Part shown: in pieces, positions 34,448 through 43,685 of the stretch
Layout of the letters: every line of letters starts with the position of its first letter
Position numbering within the stretch: position 1 is the first letter of the stretch
DNA from: Treponema saccharophilum DSM 2985
GTDB lineage: Bacteria; Spirochaetota; Spirochaetia; Treponematales; Treponemataceae
Reading direction: 5' to 3'
NCBI RefSeq assembly: GCF_000255555.1
Contig: NZ_AGRW01000035.1
Coordinates: forward strand, 1 to 50,602
Length of the DNA: 50,602 bases
Translations under genes and position numbers: made by a program
Notes under the pieces: generated by a model
Seen by the model: only the letters and a program-made list of their open reading frames with translations
What the model was told of the DNA's origin: nothing
Database searches by the model: none

Positions 34448-35473
34448 ATGATGAATATTCTTCCCATCGCAAGCGGGAAAGGCGGCGTCGGCAAAAGCAA
34501 CATCGCGGCGAACCTTGCGATAAATCTTGCACAAAAAGGAAAGAGGGTTGTTCTCGCGGACATGGATTTTGGCGGCGCCAATCTCCATACGCTTCTTGGG
34601 CTGAAAAACAACCACGCCGGATTGGGAAATTTCATCTACAAGCAGACATCGGATTTCTCGGAGCTTCTGCAGGAAACGGGAATCGAGAATCTCAGGTTCA
34701 TCGCGGGGGACTGCCTTTATCCGGGCACGGCGAACATCGACACGCTGACGAAGCAGAAGATAATCAGGAAAATCGGCGAAATCGACGCGGATTTCGTCAT
34801 CCTCGACCTCGGCGCGGGAACGACTTTCCACACGCTGGATTTCTATCTTCTGACATACAATTCGATAATTGTAACGACGCCCGAGCTTACGTCAATTCTG
34901 AACGCGTACTCGTTCCTGAAGGCGGCGGCGTTCCGGTTCTTCATGAGGCAGTTCAAGGCGAGAAGCCCGGAGCGGAAATTCATCGACAAATACCTCAGGG
35001 AAAGCGAGTCGGGGATGGAGGCATCGTTCCTCGACATGGTTTCGAGAACGTCCGCGGAATTCAGGGATTCGGATTCAATCGCGAAATCGATAGACGAACT
35101 GAAAAAGTACCGCCCGCAGGTTATCCTCAATCAGGGGGAAACGACCGACGATTTGGAGATGGCAAAACGGCTCCGCTCGCTCGTGCACAAAAAGCTCGGC
35201 ATCTCCATCGATTTTGTCGGCTTCGTCAGGAAGGACAGCCGGATAAGCCTTGCGGTCGCGTCGAGAACGCCGCTTTCCATATCCGACCCGGAATGCGAGT
35301 ACGTTCAGTCGATAAGAAGCGCGGCCGACAGGATTCTCCAGCACACATACGAATACAACGAGCTGAACGAATTCACGGAAAACAACATGTTCGACAACGA
35401 CTTCAGCGAGCAGACGGACAAGGACATTGAGGTTCTGTCAACGGAATTCTCAAAACAATATTCTGGCGAATAA
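34448..35473 (+). CDS. MinD/FlhG-like ParA-family ATPase
   Basis: A 341-residue P-loop ATPase with the deviant Walker A GKGGVGKSNIAANLA near the N-terminus, VVLADMDFGGANLHTLLG, and FVILDLGAGTT as Walker B. It has no obvious C-terminal membrane helix of MinD, and an acidic C-terminus. Relatives (FlhG, ParC-type) place flagella or chemotaxis arrays. Its position before a coiled-coil MCP-like protein and cheD suggests array placement; this is inference. Start may be 34448 or 34451 (tandem ATG). The next gene begins 21 bases later. Confidence 0.88.
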   Translation: MMNILPIASGKGGVGKSNIAANLAINLAQKGKRVVLADMDFGGANLHTLLGLKNNHAGLGNFIYKQTSDFSELLQETGIENLRFIAGDCLYPGTANIDTLTKQKIIRKIGEIDADFVILDLGAGTTFHTLDFYLLTYNSIIVTTPELTSILNAYSFLKAAAFRFFMRQFKARSPERKFIDKYLRESESGMEASFLDMVSRTSAEFRDSDSIAKSIDELKKYRPQVILNQGETTDDLEMAKRLRSLVHKKLGISIDFVGFVRKDSRISLAVASRTPLSISDPECEYVQSIRSAADRILQHTYEYNELNEFTENNMFDNDFSEQTDKDIEVLSTEFSKQYSGE

Positions 35474-35494
35474 AACACGCAAAGGAGCGAATAT

Positions 35495-37213
35495 ATGGAA
35501 ATAAGTGAAACACTTTCAAAAATCAATGCAATCAGCCTGAAATCGGAGCAGATTTTCCTTCAGCTTGGAAATCTCTTTCCCTCCCTGCTGAACAGAGACG
35601 GGGGAACTTCGCTCCAGACGCTCGGCGGAATGTTCAGTTCTTTCAGCGAAAGCGACAACAACACGAAAAACAAAGAGCAGGAGATATTCACAAACTACGC
35701 CGCGAAATACGACCCGCTTTTCAACCAGCTGAACGAGAAAATCGAGGACCTCAAAAAGCTCGACAAGATGATTGCCGAGATTAAGGAAGATTCCGAGCAG
35801 ATGGAGCTTATCGCCCTCAACGCGATGGTCATCTCGATAAAGTCGGGCGAAAAAGGCCAGGCGTTCTCGAGAATCACGGAAAACCTCCAGAGGCTTTCAA
35901 ACGACATGAACCTCTTCGCGGGAAAACTGAGCGAGGAGGAGGCGCAGCTTCTCGCGCACATCAACACGCTCAAGGATATCTTCTCGGGGATTCTCGACGC
36001 GCAGAAAAAGCTTTCCGACAAAGGCTCGTCCGGTTCCGCCGATGTGAAGAACCTCATCTCGAGCGTGTCGGAGCCGATTTCGACTATGAACGTCTCAATC
36101 AATTCGATTTACCCGCCCATCCAGAAAGCGATGGAGGGAATGCAGATGCAGGACATGATACGACAGGCGCTCGACCACGTTCAGAAATGCGTCAAGGAGC
36201 TTGACAACTCGACGCGCCCCGCTCAGGGAAGCGAGGAGGAGCTCGACTACGTCTGCTTCAACATCTCGATTTACCAGCTCTGCGAGGAAGTCCTCAAGGA
36301 CATCAATTCATACGTCACGAACAGCATGTCGATGTTCGACAAGAACTGGGCGAAAGTAATCGAGACGCTCGACGACGTTGAGATGCAGAAGAACAACTTC
36401 GAGTCGAAATACCTCAGCGAATCTTCGTCAAACATCGACAACATCGAAAAAAGGCTCGGCGCGATAATCGACAACTTCCAGTCGATGATGGGCGAATTCA
36501 ACACGTACCATCTCGTACAGAAGGATTTGCTCCACACGTGCCAGAACATCACGGAGCGCGCGCGGATAATCTACGCGGTGTTCGACAACCTCCGCCCCGT
36601 CATGAGCCGACTCCACCACGTCAGAATCCTCCAGCAGATTGAGGTCGCCAAGAACGACGCAATCAAATCGGTCCAGGATTCCGTCACGGACATGGACAAC
36701 CTCATCAGCTCGGCAAACAAGACGCTCGACCTCATGCAGGCAATCCTCGAATCGTTCATCGCGGACACAAGCTCGATGCTCTCGACGTTCACCGTGTCAA
36801 TCTCGAAGGACAACGAGAACATGGTCTCGCTCAGGAAGGAACGCAATTCGTTCTTCGACGAGCTCAAGAACGGGCAGAGCCTCATCTCGTCGATAATCCA
36901 GAACTTCACGGTTTTCCCGGACGGATTCCAGCAGAAATGCGTCACCGTCCAGCAGAACCTCCAGAACCTCAAGGGAATCAGCGACGAGCTGAACAGCTTC
37001 GTTTCCGCTATGAAGAACGAGGAAATCGCGCTCGTGCAGAAGAAGAATTCGCTCATGGGCCAGAAGGGAATATCGAACTGGCAGATACGGAACACGAAAT
37101 TCATCGAGCTGATAGACAAATTCACGATAACGGCGCACAAAGAGGCTGCCGGCAAAATCGGCGGGTTCAGCATCGAGAAGGGCGCCGCATCGGGTGACGT
37201 GACACTCTTTTGA
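35495..37213 (+). CDS. Soluble coiled-coil protein with degenerate MCP signalling tip
   Basis: A 572-residue protein with no membrane segment and long heptad-rich helices. Residues about 101-137 (ELIALNAMVISIKSGEK then GQAFSRITENLQRLS) follow the pattern of the MCP hairpin tip ([26 protein letters not shown]) but with changed key residues, notably SIKSGE for [22 protein letters not shown] block follows at about 216-229. AAAGGAG upstream gives the start. The order with a MinD-like ATPase before and cheD three bases after suggests a chemosensory role. It could bind CheA or CheW weakly, or be a deamidation target or scaffold. Confidence 0.8.
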   Translation: MEISETLSKINAISLKSEQIFLQLGNLFPSLLNRDGGTSLQTLGGMFSSFSESDNNTKNKEQEIFTNYAAKYDPLFNQLNEKIEDLKKLDKMIAEIKEDSEQMELIALNAMVISIKSGEKGQAFSRITENLQRLSNDMNLFAGKLSEEEAQLLAHINTLKDIFSGILDAQKKLSDKGSSGSADVKNLISSVSEPISTMNVSINSIYPPIQKAMEGMQMQDMIRQALDHVQKCVKELDNSTRPAQGSEEELDYVCFNISIYQLCEEVLKDINSYVTNSMSMFDKNWAKVIETLDDVEMQKNNFESKYLSESSSNIDNIEKRLGAIIDNFQSMMGEFNTYHLVQKDLLHTCQNITERARIIYAVFDNLRPVMSRLHHVRILQQIEVAKNDAIKSVQDSVTDMDNLISSANKTLDLMQAILESFIADTSSMLSTFTVSISKDNENMVSLRKERNSFFDELKNGQSLISSIIQNFTVFPDGFQQKCVTVQQNLQNLKGISDELNSFVSAMKNEEIALVQKKNSLMGQKGISNWQIRNTKFIELIDKFTITAHKEAAGKIGGFSIEKGAASGDVTLF

Positions 37214-37216
37214 TAC

Positions 37217-37846
37217 ATGAACAAATACTTCGACAACCACTTCCGCAAGGAAGTCGTTACGATTTATCCAGGGGAGTTCTACTCCACCGCCGGAAGCGAG
37301 ATGATTTCGACCGTCCTGGGCTCCTGCGTCAGCATCGTGCTTTTTGACGAGGAGAACGGCGTCGGCGGAATCAACCACTTCATGCTTGCCAAGGACTCGA
37401 AAGCCGAGGCAAACGCGGCGGCGTATTCCGTCGACAGGATGCTCGGGAAATTCGGAGAGTACGCAATCGACCTGCTGATTGAGGACATTAAGAAAAAAGG
37501 CGGGCTTGTCGAGAACTTGGAGGCGAAGGTTTTCGGCGGCGGGAACATATTCAACCTCCCGAACGTGGAGTCGCAGGTGGGAAACGTGAACAGCCGGTTC
37601 GCGTTCGAATACCTTCAGAAGCTGAATATTCCCGTCGTCAAATCCGACACCGGCGGAACGCTTCCCAGAAAGATTTTCTTTGACCCGATAACGCGGAAAG
37701 TCTTCATGAAATACATCGACAACCACAAATCAGACGGCGAAAAATGCGACGATTTCATCGAGAACCTAGGGAAACAGGAGGCGGAGCTTGCCCGCAAAAT
37801 CGGCTCCGGCATCCAGCTCAAAGCCGTGAAAGACCTCTTCAAGTAA
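37217..37846 (+). CDS. cheD: Chemoreceptor glutamine deamidase CheD
   Basis: A 209-residue enzyme that deamidates receptor glutamines to methylatable glutamates. Catalytic Cys37 (LGSCVSIVLFD) and His54 (GGINHFML) are present with GGGNIF and SDTGG. It begins three bases after the preceding stop, so translation is coupled to the coiled-coil protein. It is outside the main cheA operon, on the same strand and about 800 bases upstream. Confidence 0.95.
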   Translation: MNKYFDNHFRKEVVTIYPGEFYSTAGSEMISTVLGSCVSIVLFDEENGVGGINHFMLAKDSKAEANAAAYSVDRMLGKFGEYAIDLLIEDIKKKGGLVENLEAKVFGGGNIFNLPNVESQVGNVNSRFAFEYLQKLNIPVVKSDTGGTLPRKIFFDPITRKVFMKYIDNHKSDGEKCDDFIENLGKQEAELARKIGSGIQLKAVKDLFK

Positions 37847-37950
37847 GGCGGGAAAAATTCTCATTTTCCGGACGCGGACGCGCTCAGCGCTATTTTCTTT
37901 TCTTCCGGCGCATACACGATTTCCAGCGTGATTCGGAACGCCAAATACAT

Positions 37951-37977
37951 GGATGCTGAAAAGAGTTCAGCATGACA
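37951..37977. repeat. Palindrome between convergent cheD and cheW
   Basis: ATGCTGAA at 37953-37960 and TTCAGCAT at 37966-37973, spacer AAGAG. GGATGC and GCATGAC edges match the 12.97 kb element in reverse. It could act as a bidirectional terminator. Confidence 0.6.
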
Positions 37978-38020
37978 GAATTATAATCAGCAGCTTTTCC
38001 GACAGACCAAAATTCAAAAA

Positions 38021-38503
38021 TCAGATGCCGGCTTTCTCCGCCTTATCGACATCGGACTCAATGAAGCGGAGGATTTTGTCTAGGTCAAGGACGAGGATGA
38101 ATTCATCACCGCGCCTCGCGACGGCACGGACGAACTGGCTCTGCCCTTCCGGAATTCCGTACGACGCGCTTCCCGCCTGAATGAAGGAAAGCCCGCTCAC
38201 GACATCGACGGAATCGGCAATTATCGCAATCTCGATAGGCTTCTCGTTGTTTCTCGGAATCTCAAGGTCGATTACCGACGTTTCGGAAAGTTCGTCCGAC
38301 GGATTGAAGCCGAACAGCTTCCTCAAATCGATTATGGACACGACGGAACCGCGGATGTTCATGACGCCCCTCAGATAGCCGAGCGAATTCGGCACCGGCG
38401 TCAGCGACGTGAATTCGAACACTTCCTTCACATACATAACGGGAACGGCAAACATTCCTTTTCCGAGCATAAACGAGAAATAATCCGCGTTTCTATTGTC
38501 CAT
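38021..38503 (-). CDS. cheW: CheW-type chemotaxis coupling protein
   Basis: A 160-residue CheW. It has FSFMLGKGMFAVPVMYVKEV, VMNIRGSVVSIIDLRKLFG and the final VARRGDEFILVLDLDKIL. CheW links receptors to CheA. It is on the opposite strand to the che operon, divergent from the STAS gene, and distinct from the operon's own cheW (161 residues). AAGGAA before ATG 38503 is preferred over the TTG at 38509. Confidence 0.93.
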   Translation of the reverse strand: MDNRNADYFSFMLGKGMFAVPVMYVKEVFEFTSLTPVPNSLGYLRGVMNIRGSVVSIIDLRKLFGFNPSDELSETSVIDLEIPRNNEKPIEIAIIADSVDVVSGLSFIQAGSASYGIPEGQSQFVRAVARRGDEFILVLDLDKILRFIESDVDKAEKAGI

Positions 38504-38593
38504 CAGCAATTCCTTATTCGTTTGACTTCAAAAAAATCATAGCTTAAAATTGGATTCATTAGGCATGTGCGGAAAAAGCGCCCGCATCGCGCG

Positions 38594-38621
38594 TTGAATT
38601 TCCGAACGGCTTCATTATAAA
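38594..38621 (+). promoter_or_regulatory. Promoter of the che operon
   Basis: TTGAAT at 38594-38599, 16-base spacer, TATAAA at 38616-38621, about 40 bases before the STAS gene. The spacer overlaps a copy of the TTTCCGAACGG element. A sigma28-type flagellar promoter is not seen. Confidence 0.55.
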
Positions 38622-38660
38622 TCATTGCCCTTCAAAAAGATATAAAAAAGGAGTTTTCGA

Positions 38661-38969
38661 ATGGCGGTCGAGACGGTCAAATGGCATGGAACAGCAGGAA
38701 TCGAACAGGCGCATATGCTCAGGGACGAGCTTCTCGGCGCGTTCGAAAAAAGTTCCGAAATCCGCCTCGACATATCGCAGGTCGAAGACATCGACATAAC
38801 GGGAATCCAGATAATAGTCTCGGCGCGAAGGGAAGCCGAGAAGCAGGGCAAAGAATTCTATATAAAAGGAAAGATTCCGCAAGCGATAAAGGACTTCATC
38901 TCGGCGAGCAGCGTAACCCTTGATGAGTACATTCTGGAAGACGGAAGCCCGGAGGAAGAAAATGCTTGA
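38661..38969 (+). CDS. STAS-domain (anti-anti-sigma-like) protein in the che operon
   Basis: A 102-residue single STAS domain. The switch region reads DISQVEDIDITGIQIIV, so the usual Ser of SpoIIAA-like proteins is Thr47. AAAGGAG precedes the ATG. It overlaps cheA by eight bases and must be co-made with it. Related STAS proteins lie at the head of other chemotaxis operons; the partner kinase is unknown. Confidence 0.88.
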   Translation: MAVETVKWHGTAGIEQAHMLRDELLGAFEKSSEIRLDISQVEDIDITGIQIIVSARREAEKQGKEFYIKGKIPQAIKDFISASSVTLDEYILEDGSPEEENA

Positions 38970-41082
38970 ACAACTCAGCTCGGTATTCTTCGACGAAGCC
39001 AACGAGCTTCTGGACAACCTTGAGGAGCAGCTGCTGGCGTTGAGCGACAATCCGGGAGATTCGGAAACTATAGCCGCCGTCTTCAGGGCGATGCACACGA
39101 TAAAAGGCTCGTCGGCGATGTTCGGCTTCAACGAAATATCGTCATTCACGCACGAGGCGGAAAGCGCGATGGATCAGGTCAGGAACGGAATCATTCCCGT
39201 AACGCCGGAGCTCATAACGCTGCTGCTCAAAGCGCGCGACCACATCCGCTCGCTGCTCGACGCGGGAATGGAAGTCGCGCCGGAAATCCACCAGCTCAGC
39301 GAGAACCTGATTCTCGAATTCAAAGTCTACGTCCAGAAAAACGGCGGAAACGTAAACGACCCGCCGCCGCAGACAAAAAAAATCGAAAAGCCGAAACACG
39401 ACGACAAGGCGACGACGTGGAGAATCAAATTCCGCCCGTCAACGACGATAATGCAGAACGGAACGCGCCCGGAGCTTCTCATAAAGGAGCTTACCGAGCT
39501 CGGAACGGCGACCGTCGTCCCGTTCTACAACGACCTTCCGCCGCTTTCCGAGATGGACAGCGAGCTCTGCTATTTTTCATGGGACGTCATCCTCACGACA
39601 TCGAAGACGAAGAACGACATCGAGGACGTTTTCATCTTCCTCGACAGCGACTCGAAAATCGAAGTCGATAAAATCGACCTTCTTCCCGGCGAGAACAACA
39701 AAATCGGCGAAATTCTCGTCTCGCGGAAAGACGTCTCGCAGGGAGACGTGGACGAGATTCTCAGCGCGAAAAAGCAGCTCGGCGCGATGCTCGTGGACAA
39801 AAAAATCATATCGGAGGAGCAGGTCCGCTCCGCGCTCGCCGAACAGCAGCACTTGAAATCGCTGAACTCGAACGGGCAGGCGCAGCAACAGGCGGGAACG
39901 CAGAGCACGACATTGAGGATAAGCTCCGCGAAACTCGACCAGCTCGTCGATTTGGTCGGGGAGCTCGTCACGTTCAACGCGCGGCTCGACCAGGAGGCGG
40001 TGCGGACGGACAATCCCACATTCAAGAACCTGAGCGAGCAGTGCGACAGGATTGCGGTGATGATGCGCGACATTTCGATGGGGCTCCGCATGGTTCCGGT
40101 GGGGACGCTCTTCCAGAAATTCAAGCGCACCGTATACGACCTTTCGACGCAGTTGGGAAAGCAGGTCGAGATGGTGACCGTCGGCGCGGAAACGGAACTC
40201 GACAAGACGGTAATCGAAAAGCTCAACGACCCGCTCCTCCACCTCATCAGGAATTCCGTTGACCACGGCATCGAAATGCCCGCGGAACGGCACGAAGCCG
40301 GAAAAAGCGAGACGGGAACGGTCACGCTTTCGGCGAAGCACGTCGGCGCGTTCATAAACATATCGATTCGCGACGACGGAAAGGGGCTCGACCGCGACGC
40401 CATCCGCGACAAGGCGATTCAGAAAGGGCTTATAAAGGAAAACGAAACGCATTCTGACGAGGAGATTTTCAACCTCATATTCCAGCCGGGGTTCTCCACG
40501 GCAAAGCAGGTCACGTCCGTTTCCGGGCGCGGCGTCGGGCTTGACGTCGTAAAAAAAGATTTGGCGACGCTCGGCGGAACGGTCGGAATCGAGTCGAAGC
40601 GCGGGAAGGGAACGTCGTTCATACTTAAAATTCCGCTGACGCTCGCAATCATCGACGGAATGCTCGTCACAATCGGCGGGACGACATACATAATTCCGCT
40701 GAACACGATTTCGGAATGCCTCACGTCGAGCATCACGCAGGAGCAGATGGACGCAACATTCATCACGACGCAGAACCACGGAAAGGATTTGGTTTCGATA
40801 AACCTACGCAAATTCTTCAAAATAGAGGAACCGCTTCCCGACCATCAGGAAATCGTTTCCGTTTACGATGGCGATGATGTGTTCGGGCTTGTCGTCGACA
40901 AAATACTCGGGAGCCAGCAGACGGTCATAAAGCCGCTCGGAAACCTCTACCGGAACTGCACGGGAATCAACAGCTCCACGATACTCGGGGACGGGGCGGT
41001 CGCGCTCATACTCGACGTGTTCCAGCTGACATCGCTTATAAAATCGCATCTGAAGAAGGGCGAAAGCCCCGCGGCGGAGTAA
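38962..41082 (+). CDS. cheA: Chemotaxis histidine kinase CheA with an extra mid-domain
   Basis: A 706-residue kinase. P1 has phospho-acceptor His45 (FRAMHTIKGSSAMFGF). A P2-like region (about 152-235) is followed by a segment at about 247-298 with two LG-x-x-LV-type blocks (IGEILVSRKDVS and LGAMLVDKKIISEEQV) that resembles the N-terminal domain of GspE/MshE ATPases. P3 dimerisation starts with STTLRISSAKLDQLVDLVGEL, P4 has HLIRNSVDHGIE, DDGKGLD and GRGVGLDVV, and P5 is CheW-like. GGAGGAAG sets the start, overlapping the STAS gene. It phosphorylates CheY and CheB. Confidence 0.96.
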   Translation: MLEQLSSVFFDEANELLDNLEEQLLALSDNPGDSETIAAVFRAMHTIKGSSAMFGFNEISSFTHEAESAMDQVRNGIIPVTPELITLLLKARDHIRSLLDAGMEVAPEIHQLSENLILEFKVYVQKNGGNVNDPPPQTKKIEKPKHDDKATTWRIKFRPSTTIMQNGTRPELLIKELTELGTATVVPFYNDLPPLSEMDSELCYFSWDVILTTSKTKNDIEDVFIFLDSDSKIEVDKIDLLPGENNKIGEILVSRKDVSQGDVDEILSAKKQLGAMLVDKKIISEEQVRSALAEQQHLKSLNSNGQAQQQAGTQSTTLRISSAKLDQLVDLVGELVTFNARLDQEAVRTDNPTFKNLSEQCDRIAVMMRDISMGLRMVPVGTLFQKFKRTVYDLSTQLGKQVEMVTVGAETELDKTVIEKLNDPLLHLIRNSVDHGIEMPAERHEAGKSETGTVTLSAKHVGAFINISIRDDGKGLDRDAIRDKAIQKGLIKENETHSDEEIFNLIFQPGFSTAKQVTSVSGRGVGLDVVKKDLATLGGTVGIESKRGKGTSFILKIPLTLAIIDGMLVTIGGTTYIIPLNTISECLTSSITQEQMDATFITTQNHGKDLVSINLRKFFKIEEPLPDHQEIVSVYDGDDVFGLVVDKILGSQQTVIKPLGNLYRNCTGINSSTILGDGAVALILDVFQLTSLIKSHLKKGESPAAE

Positions 41083-41084
41083 AA

Positions 41085-41948
41085 ATGGGCGCAGAATTCC
41101 TCAAAAAACAAGCAGAGCTAACGGACAAGCAGTTTCTCAAAATCGCCGACTTCATACAGAACAACGTCGGGATAAAGATGCCGGAGCAGAAAAAGCTCAT
41201 GGTGCAGTCGCGCCTGCAGTCGCGCCTCAAAGCGCTCGGAATGGAATCGTTCGACGACTACATCGCGTACGCGTTCTCGACCGGCTCCCATTCCGACGAG
41301 GAAATCGCGCTGATGATTGACGTCATAACGACGAACCTCACGAGCTTTTTCCGCGAGAAGCAGCATTTCGACAGCATGATGACGACGATTCTTCCCGAAT
41401 TCGCCAAGAACGGATTCAGCAAAATCGACATATGGTCGGCGGCGTGCTCAAGCGGGCAGGAACCCTACACGCTTTCAATCGTCATGAGCGAGTATTTCCG
41501 CACGCACCCGGGCGCTTTCTCGGACTTTTCGATTCTCGCGACGGACATCTCATCGCGGATGCTCGAGAAAGCGGAGAACGCCGTATACACGATGGACGAC
41601 GTCGAGGACCTTCCGTTCGACATGAAGAAACGGTATTTCCTCAAGTCGAAGGACGAGGCGGCGCAACAGGTGCGGGTCAAGCCGGAAATCAGGAAAAAAG
41701 TCAGGTTCGAGCGGCTGAATTTCATGGATTCGTCCTACCCGATTGAGACGGACAAGCACATCATATTCTGCAGGAACGCGCTCATATATTTCGACAAGCC
41801 GACGCAGGAAGCGGTTATAAGAAAGCTTATCGAGCACCTTATTCCCGGCGGATACCTTTTCCTCGGCCATTCCGAGACGATTTTCGGGATGAATCTTCCG
41901 CTGAGGAATGTCGGTCCGACGATGTTCAGAAAAGAAATCGAGAGGTGA
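41085..41948 (+). CDS. cheR: Chemoreceptor methyltransferase CheR
   Basis: A 287-residue SAM-dependent enzyme methylating receptor glutamates. The N-terminal helical part (1-80) and the SAM-binding IWSAACSSGQEPYTLS, ILATDIS and FCRNALIYF motifs are intact. It follows cheA by two bases (TAA aa ATG). The MCP encoded in the same operon ends in FEEF, the sort of C-terminal peptide that tethers CheR. Confidence 0.96.
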   Translation: MGAEFLKKQAELTDKQFLKIADFIQNNVGIKMPEQKKLMVQSRLQSRLKALGMESFDDYIAYAFSTGSHSDEEIALMIDVITTNLTSFFREKQHFDSMMTTILPEFAKNGFSKIDIWSAACSSGQEPYTLSIVMSEYFRTHPGAFSDFSILATDISSRMLEKAENAVYTMDDVEDLPFDMKKRYFLKSKDEAAQQVRVKPEIRKKVRFERLNFMDSSYPIETDKHIIFCRNALIYFDKPTQEAVIRKLIEHLIPGGYLFLGHSETIFGMNLPLRNVGPTMFRKEIER

Positions 41949-41951
41949 GAC

Positions 41952-43208
41952 ATGCCTATAAAAGTTTTGATAATAGATGATTCTGCGCTCGCGCGGCAGA
42001 CGATAACGGAAATTCTCAATTCTACGGAAGAAATCAAGGTCATCGCCACGGCTCCCGATCCGATTATAGGCGTCCGCAAAATCAGGGACGAGCGCCCCGA
42101 CGTCATCATTCTCGACATTGAGATGGCGCGCATGGACGGGCTTACGTTCCTCAAAAAGATGAACGAGACAATCGACCCGATTCCGTGCGTCATCTGCTCC
42201 ACGCTCGTCGAGAAAGGCTCGCGCGAATCGCTGAAGGCGCTCGAATACGGCGCGGCGGAAATCATCCTCAAGCCGTCAATCGGGACGAAAAAGTTTCTGG
42301 AGGAATCGAAGATAAAGCTCGTCGAGGCTATAAAATCGGCGAACAGCTGCCAGGGAAAAATCAAGCAGCTCATCCCGTCGCAGGCGAAAATACATTCGCA
42401 GGCAGTCTCCGACGACATCCGCGTCACCGGGCGCAAAGTCGAGCAGCAGAAGATTCCGCAGTTCGGGCGCGTGAAAAGCAGCCAGAACGACGACATTCAG
42501 GAGCTTGAGGAAATCGACGACGTTCCCGTGTTCCCGAAAATCCCGGATTTTTCGGGCGGAATACAGCCGAAACTCACGGCGGACGTCATCCTCGAAAAGC
42601 CGAACCCGTTCCAGGCGCCCATCGACACGACGGACACGGTTGTAATCGTCGGCGCGTCCACGGGCGGAACGGAAGCACTCAAGGATTTCCTGACGGCGCT
42701 TCCGGAAGACTCGCCGGGACTTGTCATCGTGCAGCACATGCCGGAGCATTTCACGGCATCGTTCGCGCAGAGGCTGAATTCGCTTTGCAGAATCGCGGTT
42801 CACGAAGCGGAGGACGGCGACATGGTTCAGCGGGGGCAGGCGCTCATCGCGCCCGGAAACCACCACATGCTCCTGAAACGCCAGGGCAAGGACTACTATG
42901 TCGAGATAAAGGACGGTCCTCTCGTCTCGCGCCACAGACCGAGCGTAGACGTTCTTTTCAGAAGCGCGGCACGGTACGCGGGAAAGAACGCCATCGGAAT
43001 CATCATGACGGGCATGGGCGACGACGGCGCGAAGGGAATGAAGGAGATGCACGACGCGGGTTCCTTCAACATCGCGCAGGACGAGGCGACGTGCATCGTC
43101 TACGGAATGCCGTGCGAGGCTGTCAAAGCCGGTGCCGTCGACAAGATAGTGCCGCTTCAAGACATCGCACAAACAATGCTGAATAATGCTAGAATGAGAA
43201 AATCATAA
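41952..43208 (+). CDS. cheB: Protein-glutamate methylesterase CheB
   Basis: A 418-residue protein: receiver domain (1-120, phospho-Asp55 in [13 protein letters not shown]), then a catalytic domain with [10 protein letters not shown] (Ser), QHMPEHF (His) and [11 protein letters not shown] (Asp). The linker of about 100 residues between domains (about 125-225) is longer than in E. coli (349 residues in all). It removes methyl groups from receptors and may also deamidate. It follows cheR by three bases. Confidence 0.96.
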   Translation: MPIKVLIIDDSALARQTITEILNSTEEIKVIATAPDPIIGVRKIRDERPDVIILDIEMARMDGLTFLKKMNETIDPIPCVICSTLVEKGSRESLKALEYGAAEIILKPSIGTKKFLEESKIKLVEAIKSANSCQGKIKQLIPSQAKIHSQAVSDDIRVTGRKVEQQKIPQFGRVKSSQNDDIQELEEIDDVPVFPKIPDFSGGIQPKLTADVILEKPNPFQAPIDTTDTVVIVGASTGGTEALKDFLTALPEDSPGLVIVQHMPEHFTASFAQRLNSLCRIAVHEAEDGDMVQRGQALIAPGNHHMLLKRQGKDYYVEIKDGPLVSRHRPSVDVLFRSAARYAGKNAIGIIMTGMGDDGAKGMKEMHDAGSFNIAQDEATCIVYGMPCEAVKAGAVDKIVPLQDIAQTMLNNARMRKS

Positions 43209-43232
43209 TTTGCGCAGAAAAGGAGAAAAATC

Positions 43233-43598
43233 ATGGCAAAGAAAATACTTGCGGTTGACGACTCAATCTCGGTAAGGACGAGCATATCGTTCATTCTCGG
43301 ACAGGAAGGCTACGAGATTGTGGAGGCGAACGACGGAATCGACGCGCTCGCAAAGGCGAAGACTGACAAATTCAACCTCGTCATCACGGACATCAACATG
43401 CCGAACATGGACGGAATCGAACTTACGAAGCAGCTTCGTCAGACCGAAGGTTATAAATTCACGCCTATCATCGCGCTGACAACGGAAAACCAGCAGTCAA
43501 AAATGGACGAGGGAAAAGCGGCAGGCGCAACCGGATGGATTGTCAAACCGTTCACGTCGGAAAAATTGATTGCGGTCGTCAAAAAGATAATCGGCTGA
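43233..43598 (+). CDS. cheY: Chemotaxis response regulator CheY
   Basis: A 121-residue receiver domain. Acidic Asp9-Asp10, phospho-Asp53 (VITDINMPNMDG), Thr83 and Lys105 (WIVKPFTSEKL) are present. Phospho-CheY normally binds the flagellar switch. AAAGGAG lies upstream. It is in the che operon, 24 bases after cheB. Confidence 0.95.
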   Translation: MAKKILAVDDSISVRTSISFILGQEGYEIVEANDGIDALAKAKTDKFNLVITDINMPNMDGIELTKQLRQTEGYKFTPIIALTTENQQSKMDEGKAAGATGWIVKPFTSEKLIAVVKKIIG

Positions 43599-43685
43599 TA
43601 CAAAAAAAATCCTGGCGGATGGCGGTGAAGTTCCGGCCGCTCATCCGTCTTGAAAAATTTTAACAGTGGACTTCCCGGAGGATTT

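Noticed and set aside
38510-38660. Sigma28-type flagellar promoter for the che operon
   Set aside because: No TAAA...GCCGATAA-like arrangement was found; a housekeeping-type promoter fits better.
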